A DNA stretch of 64,000 bases from Nonomuraea basaltis (GTDB taxonomy: Bacteria > Actinomycetota > Actinomycetes > Streptosporangiales > Streptosporangiaceae), in the NCBI RefSeq assembly GCF_005893125.1, contig NZ_VCJS01000033.1:1-64000 (forward strand). The letters are read 5' to 3'. This document shows, one piece after another, positions 17,154 to 26,022 of the stretch. The position numbers and the translations under genes are program-made. Under the pieces are notes generated by a model. It made no database searches. It saw nothing but the letters and a program-made list of their open reading frames with translations, and was not told the DNA's origin. Numbering within the stretch: the stretch's first letter is position 1; each line of letters opens with the position of its first letter.

Positions 17154-18458
17154 TTAGATTGTGACATTTGTGGTGTCAAGATCCCACAGGATGACGGACA
17201 GCGCGTGCGGCGAGATCGTGTGGCCGTCGTGCGTCGCGTCCTCCAGGAGCTCCCAGCGTCCCAGTTCGGGCCGCCCCTTCGCGAGCAACGCCACCCGGTC
17301 GCGCACCGGGGCCTGGTAGGCGCGGTGCCCGACCCCATTGAAGCAGCACTCGTCGAACCGGTTGAGTATCTGCAGCTGCCCGCGCCCCGGGCCGATCGAC
17401 GCCATCACGTACATGTCGAGGAAGTCGTCGGAGTCCGCGGCGTAGAAGCCGGGCAGCGCCGCCTTGGTCTGCTCCCAGTCGCCGATCGTGGGCCGGGGCT
17501 TCGGCGCGGCCGGGCGCAGGAAGAACGGCAGCGATCCGGCCACCGGATAGCTGCGCGTGACGCGCGGGTCCAGCGCCGAGTGGACGGTGGTCGTCCAGCC
17601 GCCCCCGGACAGGCCGATCATCTCCACCGACAGCGGCCGGTACGTGGCCTGCGCGTAGTTCAGCGTGACCGTGAGCGGTTCCAGGAAGAACGTCAGCGCG
17701 GAGAACTCCGCCGACTCCCAGGGCGGCAGCTCACGGTGCGAGGGGTTGGGCAGCAGTTTGGCCGGGTCGGCCGGGTCGGCGATCTGCTGCTGGTTCCAGT
17801 GGTGGAACGGCATCGCGTACGCCATCACCCGGTAGCCGCGGTCCAGCAGCGCCTGGACGGTGCGGAGCATGGTGTCGAACGGCTCGCCGTGGCCGTTGTG
17901 GTAGAGCGCCAGCCGCCGGTTCCAGGCCCGGCGCGGCACGAGGTCGTAGACGGTGGCGGTGACCTGGTAGCGCAGGGGAACCTTCAGCCGGTCGATCCTG
18001 CGCACGCCCGTCAGGGAGGCGAAGTCGGGTGCGGTCACGCCGCTCTCCACGGTCGGCTGCGTGTCCGGCGGGCCGGCGCCCTTCCAGATGTAGTCCGTCA
18101 TGGCCTTGCGCTTGGCCTCGATGCCGGCGAACGCGTTGATCCCGATCAGGGGCTCGATGTCGACGCCCCCGGCGGCCGCCGGGAGGGTCTTGTACTCGGG
18201 GCCGAACTTGGCGGCGGCCTCCTGGTTCACCGGCGCCACCGGACGCGGCGCCCGCCTGCCCCCAAGCCCGGTCGCCTTCCCGGAACCCGCCGCCCCCGCG
18301 CCGTCCGTGGCCGCAGCGGTCCGGGTGAGGGCAGAGGCCGCAGCGGGTCCCGCCGCCGCTCCCGCCGCTCCCGCCGCGACGGCCGCGCCGAGTCCGCCCA
18401 GGACCCCGCCCAACACGTTCCGCCTGCTGGCTGACCTGTCCGATCCCGTCACTTCCAT
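17154..18458 (-). CDS. Tat-exported alpha/beta hydrolase, probable carbohydrate esterase
   Basis: 434 residues from ATG 18458, which shares one base with the methylesterase stop (TGATG). A twin-arginine signal (ASRRNVLGGVLGG) is followed by an Ala/Gly-rich linker and an alpha/beta-hydrolase fold. The nucleophile elbow is GLSGGGW (Ser around residue 290), an Asp-rich region DSDDFLDMYVM follows, and the acid-histidine end is DATHDGHTIS. Coupling to a pectin methylesterase suggests removal of acetyl or other esters from pectin; the substrate is inference. Longer open frame upstream is antisense to the methylesterase. Confidence 0.85.
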   Translation of the reverse strand: MEVTGSDRSASRRNVLGGVLGGLGAAVAAGAAGAAAGPAAASALTRTAAATDGAGAAGSGKATGLGGRRAPRPVAPVNQEAAAKFGPEYKTLPAAAGGVDIEPLIGINAFAGIEAKRKAMTDYIWKGAGPPDTQPTVESGVTAPDFASLTGVRRIDRLKVPLRYQVTATVYDLVPRRAWNRRLALYHNGHGEPFDTMLRTVQALLDRGYRVMAYAMPFHHWNQQQIADPADPAKLLPNPSHRELPPWESAEFSALTFFLEPLTVTLNYAQATYRPLSVEMIGLSGGGWTTTVHSALDPRVTRSYPVAGSLPFFLRPAAPKPRPTIGDWEQTKAALPGFYAADSDDFLDMYVMASIGPGRGQLQILNRFDECCFNGVGHRAYQAPVRDRVALLAKGRPELGRWELLEDATHDGHTISPHALSVILWDLDTTNVTI

Positions 18459-19894
18459 CACCTCTCTGGATCCCAGCCGCCAAGAACGAACGAGGGCTCG
18501 CTCCACCGCTCCGCCTCGGCGGCCGTGAGCCGGCGCGAGCAGGGCAGCCGCTGCGACGTGTCGATCGCGCGGCCGTCCAGGTCGGTGCTGCGGTACTCCC
18601 AGAAGGACAGCGACGGCGCCTGCGCGCAGTCGTTCGGATCGATCTGCCAGCCGACCGGCGCGATGTGGGAGTCCATCGCGGTGTCGATGAAGACCGCCTG
18701 GCTGTGCGTGAACCGCCACACCGCGCTCCGGCTCAGCACCACCGACCCGTCGGGCACGCCCGGCGCCCGCGTCAGCCGGGTCCGCACGAACACCGCACCC
18801 GGACGCGTGTCGTCGTTGCGGCTCTGCGAGATGTAGCCGGCGTCCGTCGACTCCAGCACCGAGTCCTGGACGAACACGGTGCCGGTGCCCCACACGAAGT
18901 CGGTGTCACCGCTGATGCGGCTGTCGGTGACGAACCCCTTGCCCTGCAGTCGCAGCGTGTCCTGGTGGCTGCGCAGATCCACCCGCTCCAGCGCGATGCG
19001 CTCGTTGTTGCCACGGAACGCCTCGGCCTGCGACCCGCCGTCCGGCGTCGTGTTGTGCAGCGTGAGGTCGCTCATCCGGAAGTCCGCCGCGTCCACCCCG
19101 AACATGGCCCGCCAGCAGTTGTGGATGTCGGAGGTCTCCAGCACGCGGCGCGGGCACACGTCCGCCGGCCCTCCGTTGCTCAGCGCCTTGTCGCCGTTGC
19201 GCAGGTCGTTGTTGGCGTACTGGATCACGGTCCGCCGCATGCCCGCGCCCCGCACGGTGATGTGCGGGCGGTCCTCGCGCACGTAGACGATCTCGGTGTA
19301 GACGCCGGGCCGCACATCGATGGTCACCGGAGTCTGGTTGCCGAGCGGCACGGCGTCGATGGCGCCCTGCACGGTGCAGAAGTCCCCGGTTCCCGCGGCG
19401 GAAACCGTCAGATGGCGAGAGGGAACGGCGTGCTTCCTGGTTGTGAAGCGCCACTTTCGCGGGTCCTGAACGCCGTCGAAGCCCGCGAAGACGCCGGGAT
19501 CGACGGTGACGTAGTAGCTCTGGCCGTACTCCAGTAGCCGGTGCAGGTGGACATGGGCGGTGCGGCCGTCGATCGTGATCGATTCGTACGAGAAGTCGTG
19601 CGGGAGCCCTGTGTCGGACACCGCGCCGCCGATGTTCTTCCTGTCGGTCTTCGCCGTGGCCGCCTCGATGCGGTCTGCCGGCGTGCCGTCGGCGCGCCGC
19701 ACCTCGATCGCGCCCGAGGAGCCGAGGGTCGGGGGTGCCGGGAAGGTGATCCGCAGAGGCGCGTCCACGCAGGTCCCTCCCGCCCGGCCAGGCACCGAGA
19801 AGCGCACGCCCGCATTCGAATCCGCTGTCGCCGTCGCCGCTGGGCACAAGGCCAGCACCGCCGCTGCCATGACCGCCGTGAGTGTCACCTTCAC
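18458..19894 (-). CDS. Secreted pectin methylesterase (CE8 pectinesterase)
   Basis: 478 residues from GTG 19894 with GGAG six bases upstream. There is a Sec signal peptide (VMAAAVLALCPAATATA), an N-terminal ~130-residue beta-sandwich (Ig-like, ending KWRFTTRKH), then the CE8 beta-helix. CE8 signatures are SAAGTGDFCTVQGAIDAVP, GGSQAEAFRG, RSHQDTLRLQGKGF and SGDTDFVWGTGTVF, holding the catalytic Gln and both Asp residues; GYISQSRN carries the Arg. It de-esterifies homogalacturonan so the lyase can cut it. It is the first gene of the regulator-containing unit. Confidence 0.93.
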   Translation of the reverse strand: MKVTLTAVMAAAVLALCPAATATADSNAGVRFSVPGRAGGTCVDAPLRITFPAPPTLGSSGAIEVRRADGTPADRIEAATAKTDRKNIGGAVSDTGLPHDFSYESITIDGRTAHVHLHRLLEYGQSYYVTVDPGVFAGFDGVQDPRKWRFTTRKHAVPSRHLTVSAAGTGDFCTVQGAIDAVPLGNQTPVTIDVRPGVYTEIVYVREDRPHITVRGAGMRRTVIQYANNDLRNGDKALSNGGPADVCPRRVLETSDIHNCWRAMFGVDAADFRMSDLTLHNTTPDGGSQAEAFRGNNERIALERVDLRSHQDTLRLQGKGFVTDSRISGDTDFVWGTGTVFVQDSVLESTDAGYISQSRNDDTRPGAVFVRTRLTRAPGVPDGSVVLSRSAVWRFTHSQAVFIDTAMDSHIAPVGWQIDPNDCAQAPSLSFWEYRSTDLDGRAIDTSQRLPCSRRLTAAEAERWSEPSFVLGGWDPER

Positions 19895-20284
19895 ACGCAG
19901 CTCCGTATGGATATGTATTATTGAATATATATGTAGGCGGCTTCGTGGCGCCGGTCAAGAGTGGGAAGCCATGTCATGAAAGAGAGCCCGGCCCTCGGGA
20001 ATCTCCGTCCGGATGCGAACGGCATGCCTCTGCAGCAGGTGCGGGGGCGTCCGGTGGCGGCCCAAGAGCCTTGAAGCCGGCCCGAACCGACATGTGAGCA
20101 CGACCGGGTCAGCGCGGGAACGCGGGCCTGTCTCGTCGGCGGGGCGAGGACGCGCGTGGTTGCTGCGTCCACGGCGCCGACCCGGTGCCGCGCCGCATCG
20201 AACGCGGGTGTACGCGGTGGCGCTGCCGGCGGAGTCCGCGGATCGGTTGACTTGTACCTTTGGGTACGGGTTTAACGTGAGGGC
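19895..20284. other. Divergent intergenic region with AT-rich element
   Basis: No gene was found here. Around 19909-19935 lies an AT-rich stretch containing GAATATATAT (19923-19932), the same ten bases as in the 17119 palindrome, placed like a promoter/operator for the methylesterase gene. The rest (19940-20240) is GC-rich with no convincing ORF. The plus-strand promoter of the MerR gene occupies the right end. Confidence 0.5.
20247..20276 (+). promoter_or_regulatory. MerR-type promoter with operator in the spacer; leaderless transcript
   Basis: TTGACT (20247-20252) and TTTAAC (20271-20276) are spaced by 18 bp. The spacer holds GTACC-TTTG-GGTAC (20254-20267), an inverted repeat placed where MerR proteins bind. 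The GTG start at 20285 is only 8 bases after the -10, so the message is probably leaderless. The pattern predicts autoregulation. Confidence 0.7.
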
Positions 20285-21235
20285 GTGCTAGTGGGAGAGC
20301 TGGCCCGCCGGACCAATGTGACGGTACGGGCCTTGCGATATTACGAGAAGGCCGGGCTGGTGGTGCCGCAACGGTTGGCCAACGGTTACCGGCAATACGA
20401 TCCGGTGGCTGTCCGGCAGGTGGAGGAGATCAAGGAGCTCACCAGCCTGGGGCTGTCGGTGGAGGAGACCAGGCCGTTCGTGGAGTGCCTGGCCAGCGGA
20501 CACGCCTCCGGCGACGAGTGCCCGGCGTCGCTGGCGGCCTACCGTCATGCGGTCGATCAGATGTCGAGGCGAATCGAGCGGCTGGTGCAGCGACGCGACG
20601 CGCTGGCCGCCCATCTGGAGGCCGCGGCCGGCCGGGCGATGCCAACCCGGAAGGCCGCTTCGGTCAGCGCGGCCAATGCTGCTGTGCTCCTGGTGGAACC
20701 AGAGGATGACGGTGCCGCGGCGCATCTGGCGGGACGGTCGCTGCCCGCGCTGCCGCTGCCGGCCACCGATGGCACGACGGTCGACCTGGCCGCGCTGGGC
20801 GCTGGGCGGACGGTGCTGTACCTCTATCCGCTGACCGGCAGGCCGGGGGTGGACCTGCCGGACGGCTGGGACGCCATCCCAGGGGCCCGGGGCTGCACGC
20901 CCGAGGCGTGCGGGTTCCGTGACCACCACGAGGAGTTGCGCGAGGCCGGGGCGGCCCGGGTGTTCGGGCTGTCGTCGCAGTCCGGCGAGTACCAGCGCGA
21001 GCTCGTCGATCGTCTGCGCCTGCCGTTCCGCATGCTGGCGGACCCGGGGTTCGCGGTGCGCGATGCGCTGAAGCTGCCGACGTTCGAGGCCGACGGCATG
21101 ATCCTGTACCGCCGCCTGACCATGATCGTCCGCGACGCTGCGATCGAGCATTTCTTCTATCCCGTGTTCCCGCCGGACCAGCACGCCGGCCAGGTCATGG
21201 CCTGGCTGCAGGCACACCCGGAGGGCGAGCGATGA
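20285..21235 (+). CDS. MerR regulator fused to a peroxiredoxin-like domain
   Basis: 316 residues. Residues 1-70 are a MerR winged helix (VGELARRTNVTVRALRYYEK) and ~70-120 the dimerisation coil. From ~150 to the end is a thioredoxin-fold peroxiredoxin of the AhpC/TSA-BCP type: RSLPALPLPATDG, RTVLYLYPLTG, then GCTPEACGFRDHHEEL with two Cys, and VFGLSSQSGEYQRELVDRL. A sensory peroxidase joined to a DNA-binding domain would couple peroxide or thiol state to transcription; this is inference. The GTG start (20285, or 20291) lies directly after the promoter. It overlaps the next gene by 4 nt. Confidence 0.88.
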   Translation: MLVGELARRTNVTVRALRYYEKAGLVVPQRLANGYRQYDPVAVRQVEEIKELTSLGLSVEETRPFVECLASGHASGDECPASLAAYRHAVDQMSRRIERLVQRRDALAAHLEAAAGRAMPTRKAASVSAANAAVLLVEPEDDGAAAHLAGRSLPALPLPATDGTTVDLAALGAGRTVLYLYPLTGRPGVDLPDGWDAIPGARGCTPEACGFRDHHEELREAGAARVFGLSSQSGEYQRELVDRLRLPFRMLADPGFAVRDALKLPTFEADGMILYRRLTMIVRDAAIEHFFYPVFPPDQHAGQVMAWLQAHPEGER

Positions 21236-22482
21236 CCGCCCTCGCCTGGATCGGCCTGGGCGCGATGGGCGCCCGCATGGCACGCCGGCTTGTTGATGCC
21301 GGTCACGAGGTGACGGTGTGGAACCGCACGTCCGCGCGTACCGACGCCCTGGCCGCAGCCGGCGCCCGAGTGGCGGCCACCCCGGCGGAGGCGGTACGGC
21401 GTGCCGAGGTGGTCTTCCTGATGTTGGCCGATCCCGCCGCCCTCCAGGCGGTGACCGAGGGGCCCGGCGGTGTCGCGTCAGGCGTCGGTGCGGGCGCCAC
21501 TGTGGTCGACATGTCCACGGTGGGCCCGCTCACGCTCGCCCGACTGTGGGCGGCGCTGCCGCCGGCGGTGGCGGTGCTGGACGTGCCCGTGCTGGGCAGC
21601 CTGGCCGAGGCCGAGGCCGGCACGCTCACGCTGCTCGCCGGCGGGCCCGCCGAGGCCGTCGCCCGGGTACGGCCGCCGCTGTCCGCCCTGGGTGAGCTCG
21701 TCCACCTCGGCCCCGCGGGCACCGGCGCCGCGGCCAAGTTGGTCGCCAATTTCGCCCTGCTGGGCATGGTCGGACTGCTCGGCGAGGCGCTGGCAATCGC
21801 CGACGGCCTCGGCCTGCCCCGCGAGGTCACCTGGCGCGTCCTGGACCGCACTCCGCTCGCCGCTCAGGCGGCCCGGCGGCGGCCGGCGATCGAGTCGGGC
21901 GCCTTCGCGCCGCGCTTCGCCCTGGCGCTGGCCCGCAAGGACGCCGACCTCGTCGTCACGGCGGCGGACGAGGCGGGCGCGGACATCCGGCTCGCCCGCG
22001 CCGTGCGGAGCTGGCTGGCCGACGCCGAGAGCGATGGGCTCCAGGCGCTCGACTACACCGCGGTCCTGCGCCATATCACCTCACCTCCCGGCAGACCGGA
22101 ACACACGGGTACCGCCGTCACCGCGGCCGACGTGCCGGGCTACTCGTGGGGCGACGGCTGTGCCGGCTGGCGGCTCGTCGACACGCCGGGGCTGTCCGTG
22201 ATCGAGGAGCGCATGCCGCCCGGCACCGCGGAGGAGTGGCACGTGCACGACCGCGCTCGTCAGTTCTTCTACGTCCTGGACGGCGAGGCGACCATGCGCA
22301 CCCCTGACGGCGACGTGAGCCTTCCCGTCGGCGCCGGCGTCGAGATCGCACCCGGCACGCCGCACCAGCTGAACAACATCGCAGCGGGAGACCTGCGCTT
22401 TCTGGTCGTCAGCGCCCCCACCACGCGCGGCGATCGTCGTGCGCTTCCCGGGGTGCCGGGCCGGGCCGGGGACCTCGCATGA
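21232..22482 (+). CDS. 3-hydroxyisobutyrate dehydrogenase-like protein fused to a cupin
   Basis: 416 residues. The N-terminal Rossmann domain starts WIGLGAMGARMARRLVDAGH with the GxGxxG pattern; VVDMSTVGP and the GTGAAAKLVANFALLG segment with the catalytic-type Lys follow, as in beta-hydroxyacid dehydrogenases. After ~residue 300 a cupin begins: EEWHVHDRARQFFYVLDGE and GAGVEIAPGTPHQLNN carry metal-binding His/Glu. The fusion is uncommon. The gene overlaps both neighbours by 4 nt, so it belongs to the MerR operon. The substrate is unknown. Confidence 0.88.
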   Translation: MTALAWIGLGAMGARMARRLVDAGHEVTVWNRTSARTDALAAAGARVAATPAEAVRRAEVVFLMLADPAALQAVTEGPGGVASGVGAGATVVDMSTVGPLTLARLWAALPPAVAVLDVPVLGSLAEAEAGTLTLLAGGPAEAVARVRPPLSALGELVHLGPAGTGAAAKLVANFALLGMVGLLGEALAIADGLGLPREVTWRVLDRTPLAAQAARRRPAIESGAFAPRFALALARKDADLVVTAADEAGADIRLARAVRSWLADAESDGLQALDYTAVLRHITSPPGRPEHTGTAVTAADVPGYSWGDGCAGWRLVDTPGLSVIEERMPPGTAEEWHVHDRARQFFYVLDGEATMRTPDGDVSLPVGAGVEIAPGTPHQLNNIAAGDLRFLVVSAPTTRGDRRALPGVPGRAGDLA

Positions 22483-23153
22483 CCGGGGCATCGGGCATGC
22501 GCGCGAGCGCCGTCGTGTTCGACCTCGACGGCACGCTGGTCGACACCATGATGTCGGTGCCCACCGCGTACGCCGGCACGATCCGCGCCCTCGGCGGCCC
22601 CGCCGTCACGCCGGAGGACGTGGTCGCCGCGTGGCACCTGGGGTCGACTCCCGTAGTGCTGGCCCACTTCCTCGGCCGCCCGGCCTCGGCCGAGGACCTG
22701 AACTCTTTCTACCGCCACCTGGATGTCGCGGTCGCGGCCGTCCGCCCCTTCCCCGGCGTGGCTGACATGATCGGCGCTCTCAGCCGGGCCGGCCATCCGC
22801 TCGGCGTCTTCACCAGTGCCACCCGCCGCGCCACCACGCTCATGCTCGCCATCGCGGGCCTGGCCGAGCTGTTCACGGTGGTGGTGTGCGGCGACGAGAT
22901 CGGCCGGCCCAAACCCGCACCCGAGGGGCTGGAACTCGCCTGCCGCCTCCTCGGCGTGACCGCCACCGACGCGATCTATGTCGGTGACGCCGATGTAGAC
23001 CTCGAGTGCGCCCGCCGAGCGGGAGCACGAGGCATTCACGCATCCTGGGGCGTCCCCGCCGTCTCCCGCACGCGCTCCCCTCTGGTGGCCAGACGTCCAC
23101 AGGACGTCATAGGACTCGCCCAGCAACCCACCGGCAGACCCATCGGCACCTAA
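22479..23153 (+). CDS. HAD-superfamily phosphatase (phosphoglycolate-phosphatase-like)
   Basis: 224 residues, translationally coupled (ATGA) to the previous gene. Motif I is FDLDGTLVDT, motif II FTSAT, motif III Lys in GRPKPAPEGL and motif IV VGDADVDLECA, complete for a subclass I HAD hydrolase with an alpha-helical cap. It probably dephosphorylates a small sugar- or glycolate-type phosphate. It is the third gene of the MerR-peroxiredoxin operon. The C-terminus is extended by about 15 residues compared with typical members, near a boundary with foreign-looking sequence. Confidence 0.9.
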   Translation: MTGASGMRASAVVFDLDGTLVDTMMSVPTAYAGTIRALGGPAVTPEDVVAAWHLGSTPVVLAHFLGRPASAEDLNSFYRHLDVAVAAVRPFPGVADMIGALSRAGHPLGVFTSATRRATTLMLAIAGLAELFTVVVCGDEIGRPKPAPEGLELACRLLGVTATDAIYVGDADVDLECARRAGARGIHASWGVPAVSRTRSPLVARRPQDVIGLAQQPTGRPIGT

Positions 23154-23191
23154 TCGCGATCACCATCGCCTGGTGTGGTCTCTCATTTTCG

Positions 23192-23824
23192 ATGGACTCG
23201 GTCTACGACGGCAGCAGGTTCAACGCAGTCTCGTTCAAGAGCGGTCACGCGTGGATCGTCGGCGCCAAGAACCGCGCGAAGTGCGAGGGGGTCACACCGG
23301 CGATCTGGCACGGGGACCCGGCGGACAAGGACTGGGGCCTGGACAACATGCTCGTCCCCGACGTGCGCGGCGGGGTACTGAAGAGCATCTGGCAGACTGA
23401 CCCCGACGACGTGTGGGCCGTGGGAGAGGTCTTCCCAAGCGAGCAAGAGCACGACTACCTGTCGGACAAATGCATCGACAAGGCCACAGGCAAGGAGGAA
23501 GACGTCCTCCCTGCCCCGCTCGTCATGCACTGGGACGGCGTCACCTGGGAGCACGTAAAGCTGCCCGCCTGGAACGTCTCCCTGACCGGCATCGCAGCCG
23601 CAGGCAAGCACGACGTGTGGGCAAGCGGCATCGACCTGGTCACCGACGAGGTCGTTTTCCTCCACTACGACGGCGGGAAGTGGACACGGAAGAACCGCTT
23701 CGTCGGCGGTTCTGACAACAACGTCAAGATGACCACGATCCCGGGAACGTCCGAGCTGTGGGCGGTGGGCTCCATCAACGGGGAGCGCGACGACGAGAAG
23801 GCGTTCATCCTCAGGAGGCGTTAG
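23192..23824 (+). pseudogene. Beta-propeller protein fragment (WAVG-type repeats)
   Basis: 210 residues can be read from ATG 23192. Repeats such as DPDDVWAVGEVF, GKHDVWASGID and GTSELWAVGSI mark an extracellular propeller family common in actinomycetes. There is no ribosome binding site and no signal peptide, and the open frame merges upstream into the HAD gene, so the 5' end looks lost. The end coincides with an integrase fragment on the other strand. It is most likely a truncated remnant. Confidence 0.6.
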
Positions 23825-24020
23825 CCGTGCCAGTCGGGGGCCGCCCTGGCTCCTGAATCCGCCAGGGCTTGAAGGCCTCCACCGACTCCGGGACGGCTTC
23901 GTCCCACTCGACCCCCATGGTCTCCAGGAAGTTCAACCACACCCGCAGCGAGGTCACGTACTTCTTCCACGTCAGCGCGTCCAACGGCAGCATCTCGGCT
24001 GAGGAGAACCAGTCTTCCAT
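23811..24020 (-). pseudogene. N-terminal fragment of a tyrosine recombinase
   Basis: 69 residues: LTWKKYVTSLRVWLNFLETM followed by WDEAVPESVEAFKPWRI matches the SAM-like core-binding domain of actinobacterial phage-type integrases. The catalytic domain is absent; the frame runs into the propeller gene end at 23824. This marks a recombination scar rather than an active enzyme. Confidence 0.65.
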
Positions 24021-24138
24021 CGTCGATCGGGCATCCCCTTCGGGGGCAACAAGAACGGCTGACCGTCTCTCCGCGCCCTGACCCGGCGATCACCCCCCGC
24101 GCCGAGGAAGGGGTCGGCCCGGGGGTGCCGGCGGATGA

Positions 24139-25071
24139 TCAGCCGAATTTGGGAGCTGGGGCCGTGGCGTTGAGCGCCGTCACGATCGTCTCCTCCTCGT
24201 ACCTGAAGTGGGACTCCAGCTGGTTCGCCAGCCGCTCCAGGTCGGCGCGCAGCTGCACGGAGTCGGTTTCACCGGGTACGAAGCTGTCGACGAGCTGCCG
24301 GATGTCGTCCTGCAGCCGCGCTACCACCTTGTGCTCCTCGCCGAGCTGCGCCAGCGCCGGAGCGAGTGCGGGGAACTGCTTGGCCAGCATCGGGAACATG
24401 GCCATGTCCTCGCCGCCGTGATGCTTCTTCAGCGCCCCGCAGAAGTTCAGGCAGTGGGTGCGCATCTGCTGGGCGAGGTCCGGCGGCGTCCGCTCCATCG
24501 TGTCCACGCCGCCCTCGATCGCCTGGTCCGCCTGGGCGCGGAGCGTCTCGAGCTCCTTGCGCAGCCAGTCGTGCACCTCGACGATCCAGTCGCCCATGCC
24601 CTTGACCCGCTCCTCGCCGGGCTTGGGGCCGATCCGGTGCAGTACGACGACCGGGATCTCCCGGGTCGTCTTGGCCTGGTGGTCGGCGTACCCCGGCGCC
24701 TCGGCGATCACGCGGTCGAAGAGCTTGTCACGCTCCTGGGCCGGCGGGATGGCGGCGATCGCCTGATAGGTGTCGCTACTCGTCTCGACCGTCACGATCG
24801 GGTTCTTGCGGATGTTGTGGTACCAGGCGGGGTGCTTGTCGGCGCCATTCGAGGACGCGACGACGATCCCTTTTCCGTCGAATTCGAGATACCCCAGGAT
24901 GCACTCCCGTCGCAGGCCGCTCTTGGCTCCGACGGTCGTCAGCACGGCCAATGTCCAGCCCTCGAACATGCCGCTCATCTTCCCGTTGTTCGCCCGAAAC
25001 TCGGCGATGACCTGACGCTGGAACTCATTGACGTCGAAGCCCGCCCAGGTCTCGGCCTGTTCCTTGCTCAT
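24139..25071 (-). CDS. Deazaflavin-dependent nitroreductase fused to hemerythrin domain
   Basis: 310 residues from ATG 25071 (GAAAGGC upstream). Residues ~15-150 resemble the F420H2-dependent Ddn-type nitroreductase fold (LTTVGAKSGLRRECILGY, GIVVASSNGADKHPAWYHNI, PVVVLHRIG). From ~170 a hemerythrin-like four-helix bundle follows: MRTHCLNFCGALKKHHGGED, then EEHKVV and ESHFRYEEE supply His/Glu ligands for a di-iron site. It may couple F420 reduction to O2 or NO sensing or detoxification. The ORF extends upstream without homology, so the internal ATG was chosen. Confidence 0.88.
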   Translation of the reverse strand: MSKEQAETWAGFDVNEFQRQVIAEFRANNGKMSGMFEGWTLAVLTTVGAKSGLRRECILGYLEFDGKGIVVASSNGADKHPAWYHNIRKNPIVTVETSSDTYQAIAAIPPAQERDKLFDRVIAEAPGYADHQAKTTREIPVVVLHRIGPKPGEERVKGMGDWIVEVHDWLRKELETLRAQADQAIEGGVDTMERTPPDLAQQMRTHCLNFCGALKKHHGGEDMAMFPMLAKQFPALAPALAQLGEEHKVVARLQDDIRQLVDSFVPGETDSVQLRADLERLANQLESHFRYEEETIVTALNATAPAPKFG

Positions 25072-25310
25072 GCACTGCCTTTCCGTGTCGATTGATCGCG
25101 AAGGAGGGTCATGCCACCGGAAATCGACACAGAAATACCCCGCATGCCTACGCAGTGAAGATGGGCGCAGCAATCCCAGGACAGGGATTGACAAGCTGCG
25201 AGAGACGGAACGTGCCGATCTCTGCAATGGCTGAGTAGCCGCTACCTCCATGCGTAGGCCCATACGGGGCTCCGTGAGACCGTAACACCGTCCCTGCTGA
25301 TCGAGCAACG
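25072..25310. other. Intergenic region, no gene recognised
   Basis: This stretch lies upstream of the nitroreductase-hemerythrin gene. No conserved ORF or clear promoter was seen. It leads into the integrase and proline dehydrogenase remnants. Confidence 0.4.
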
Positions 25311-25619
25311 TCACCTTGGCGGGTGCAACTGCGGCCGCCTGCTCGGCGGTGTTCGCGCGAGGGCTGGAGCACCGCTGCAGACAGCAGGTTGAGCGCTTAT
25401 CCATGTGTTCCGCAGTTGCCCACAGGGTGACGAGCGCGTCCCCACCAGGTCGTGACAGACCTCAGCCAGCGGCCGGTCCGGGCCGAGCAGGGCGCAGGTG
25501 CGGTCGATTGCGCCGGCGTAGGCGCGGTGGGTGTTGGGGTTGGCGAAGCGGGGCGTGGACAGGAGGCGTCGGTGGTCCGCCCCCACGGTGATGTCCCGGT
25601 CTCCGCCGTGGCCAGGCAT
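25311..25619 (-). pseudogene. Second tyrosine recombinase N-terminal remnant
   Basis: From ATG 25619, about 102 residues; the recognisable part is TPRFANPNTHRAYAGAIDR followed by LLGPDRPLAEVCHDLVG, the N-terminal core-binding domain of a site-specific integrase family common in actinomycetes. The remainder (from ~25440 down) is not conserved and no catalytic domain exists. It is unrelated in sequence to the 23811-24020 fragment. Confidence 0.6.
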
Positions 25620-25627
25620 TGCCTCAG

Positions 25628-25925
25628 CCGCGAACGCCGAAGCGATACGGGCACTGGCCCTTAACGAGGTCCTCAAGGACCAGGTCGCCGCAGATCCCGC
25701 ACTGCGCAAGTCGGCCTGGCGGGTGGCCGAACGGTACGTCGGTGGCCAGACCGTTGCCGAGGCGCTCGCCCGGGCCGCCCTGCTCAATGCGGGAGGGCAA
25801 GTCCGTCTCCCCTGACTACATGGGGGAGAGCTGCCGGGACGCCGGCCTGGCCACGGCCGAGACCGAGGTGTTCCTGGACCCGTCACTGCATCGCCGAGGA
25901 CCCGCTCCGCCTGTTCCAGGCTCTG
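25628..25925 (+). pseudogene. Proline dehydrogenase remnant, frameshifted
   Basis: The first frame gives ALNEVLKDQVAADPALRKSA and AERYVGGQTVAEALARA ending at a stop (25813-25815). A shifted frame continues as DYMGESCRDAGLATAETEVF. Together these match the start of the bacterial proline dehydrogenase family, where the second segment is normally followed by the barrel. Everything after ~25925 is missing. It is a dead fragment. Confidence 0.55.
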
Positions 25926-26022
25926 GTAGACGCCACCCGGCACGGCGGTCATCCCGCATCTGATTAGGTGGCAGGAGTGGAGTGACGCGTCCTCACCTTG
26001 ATCCCGGACCAACCTGACGGCG

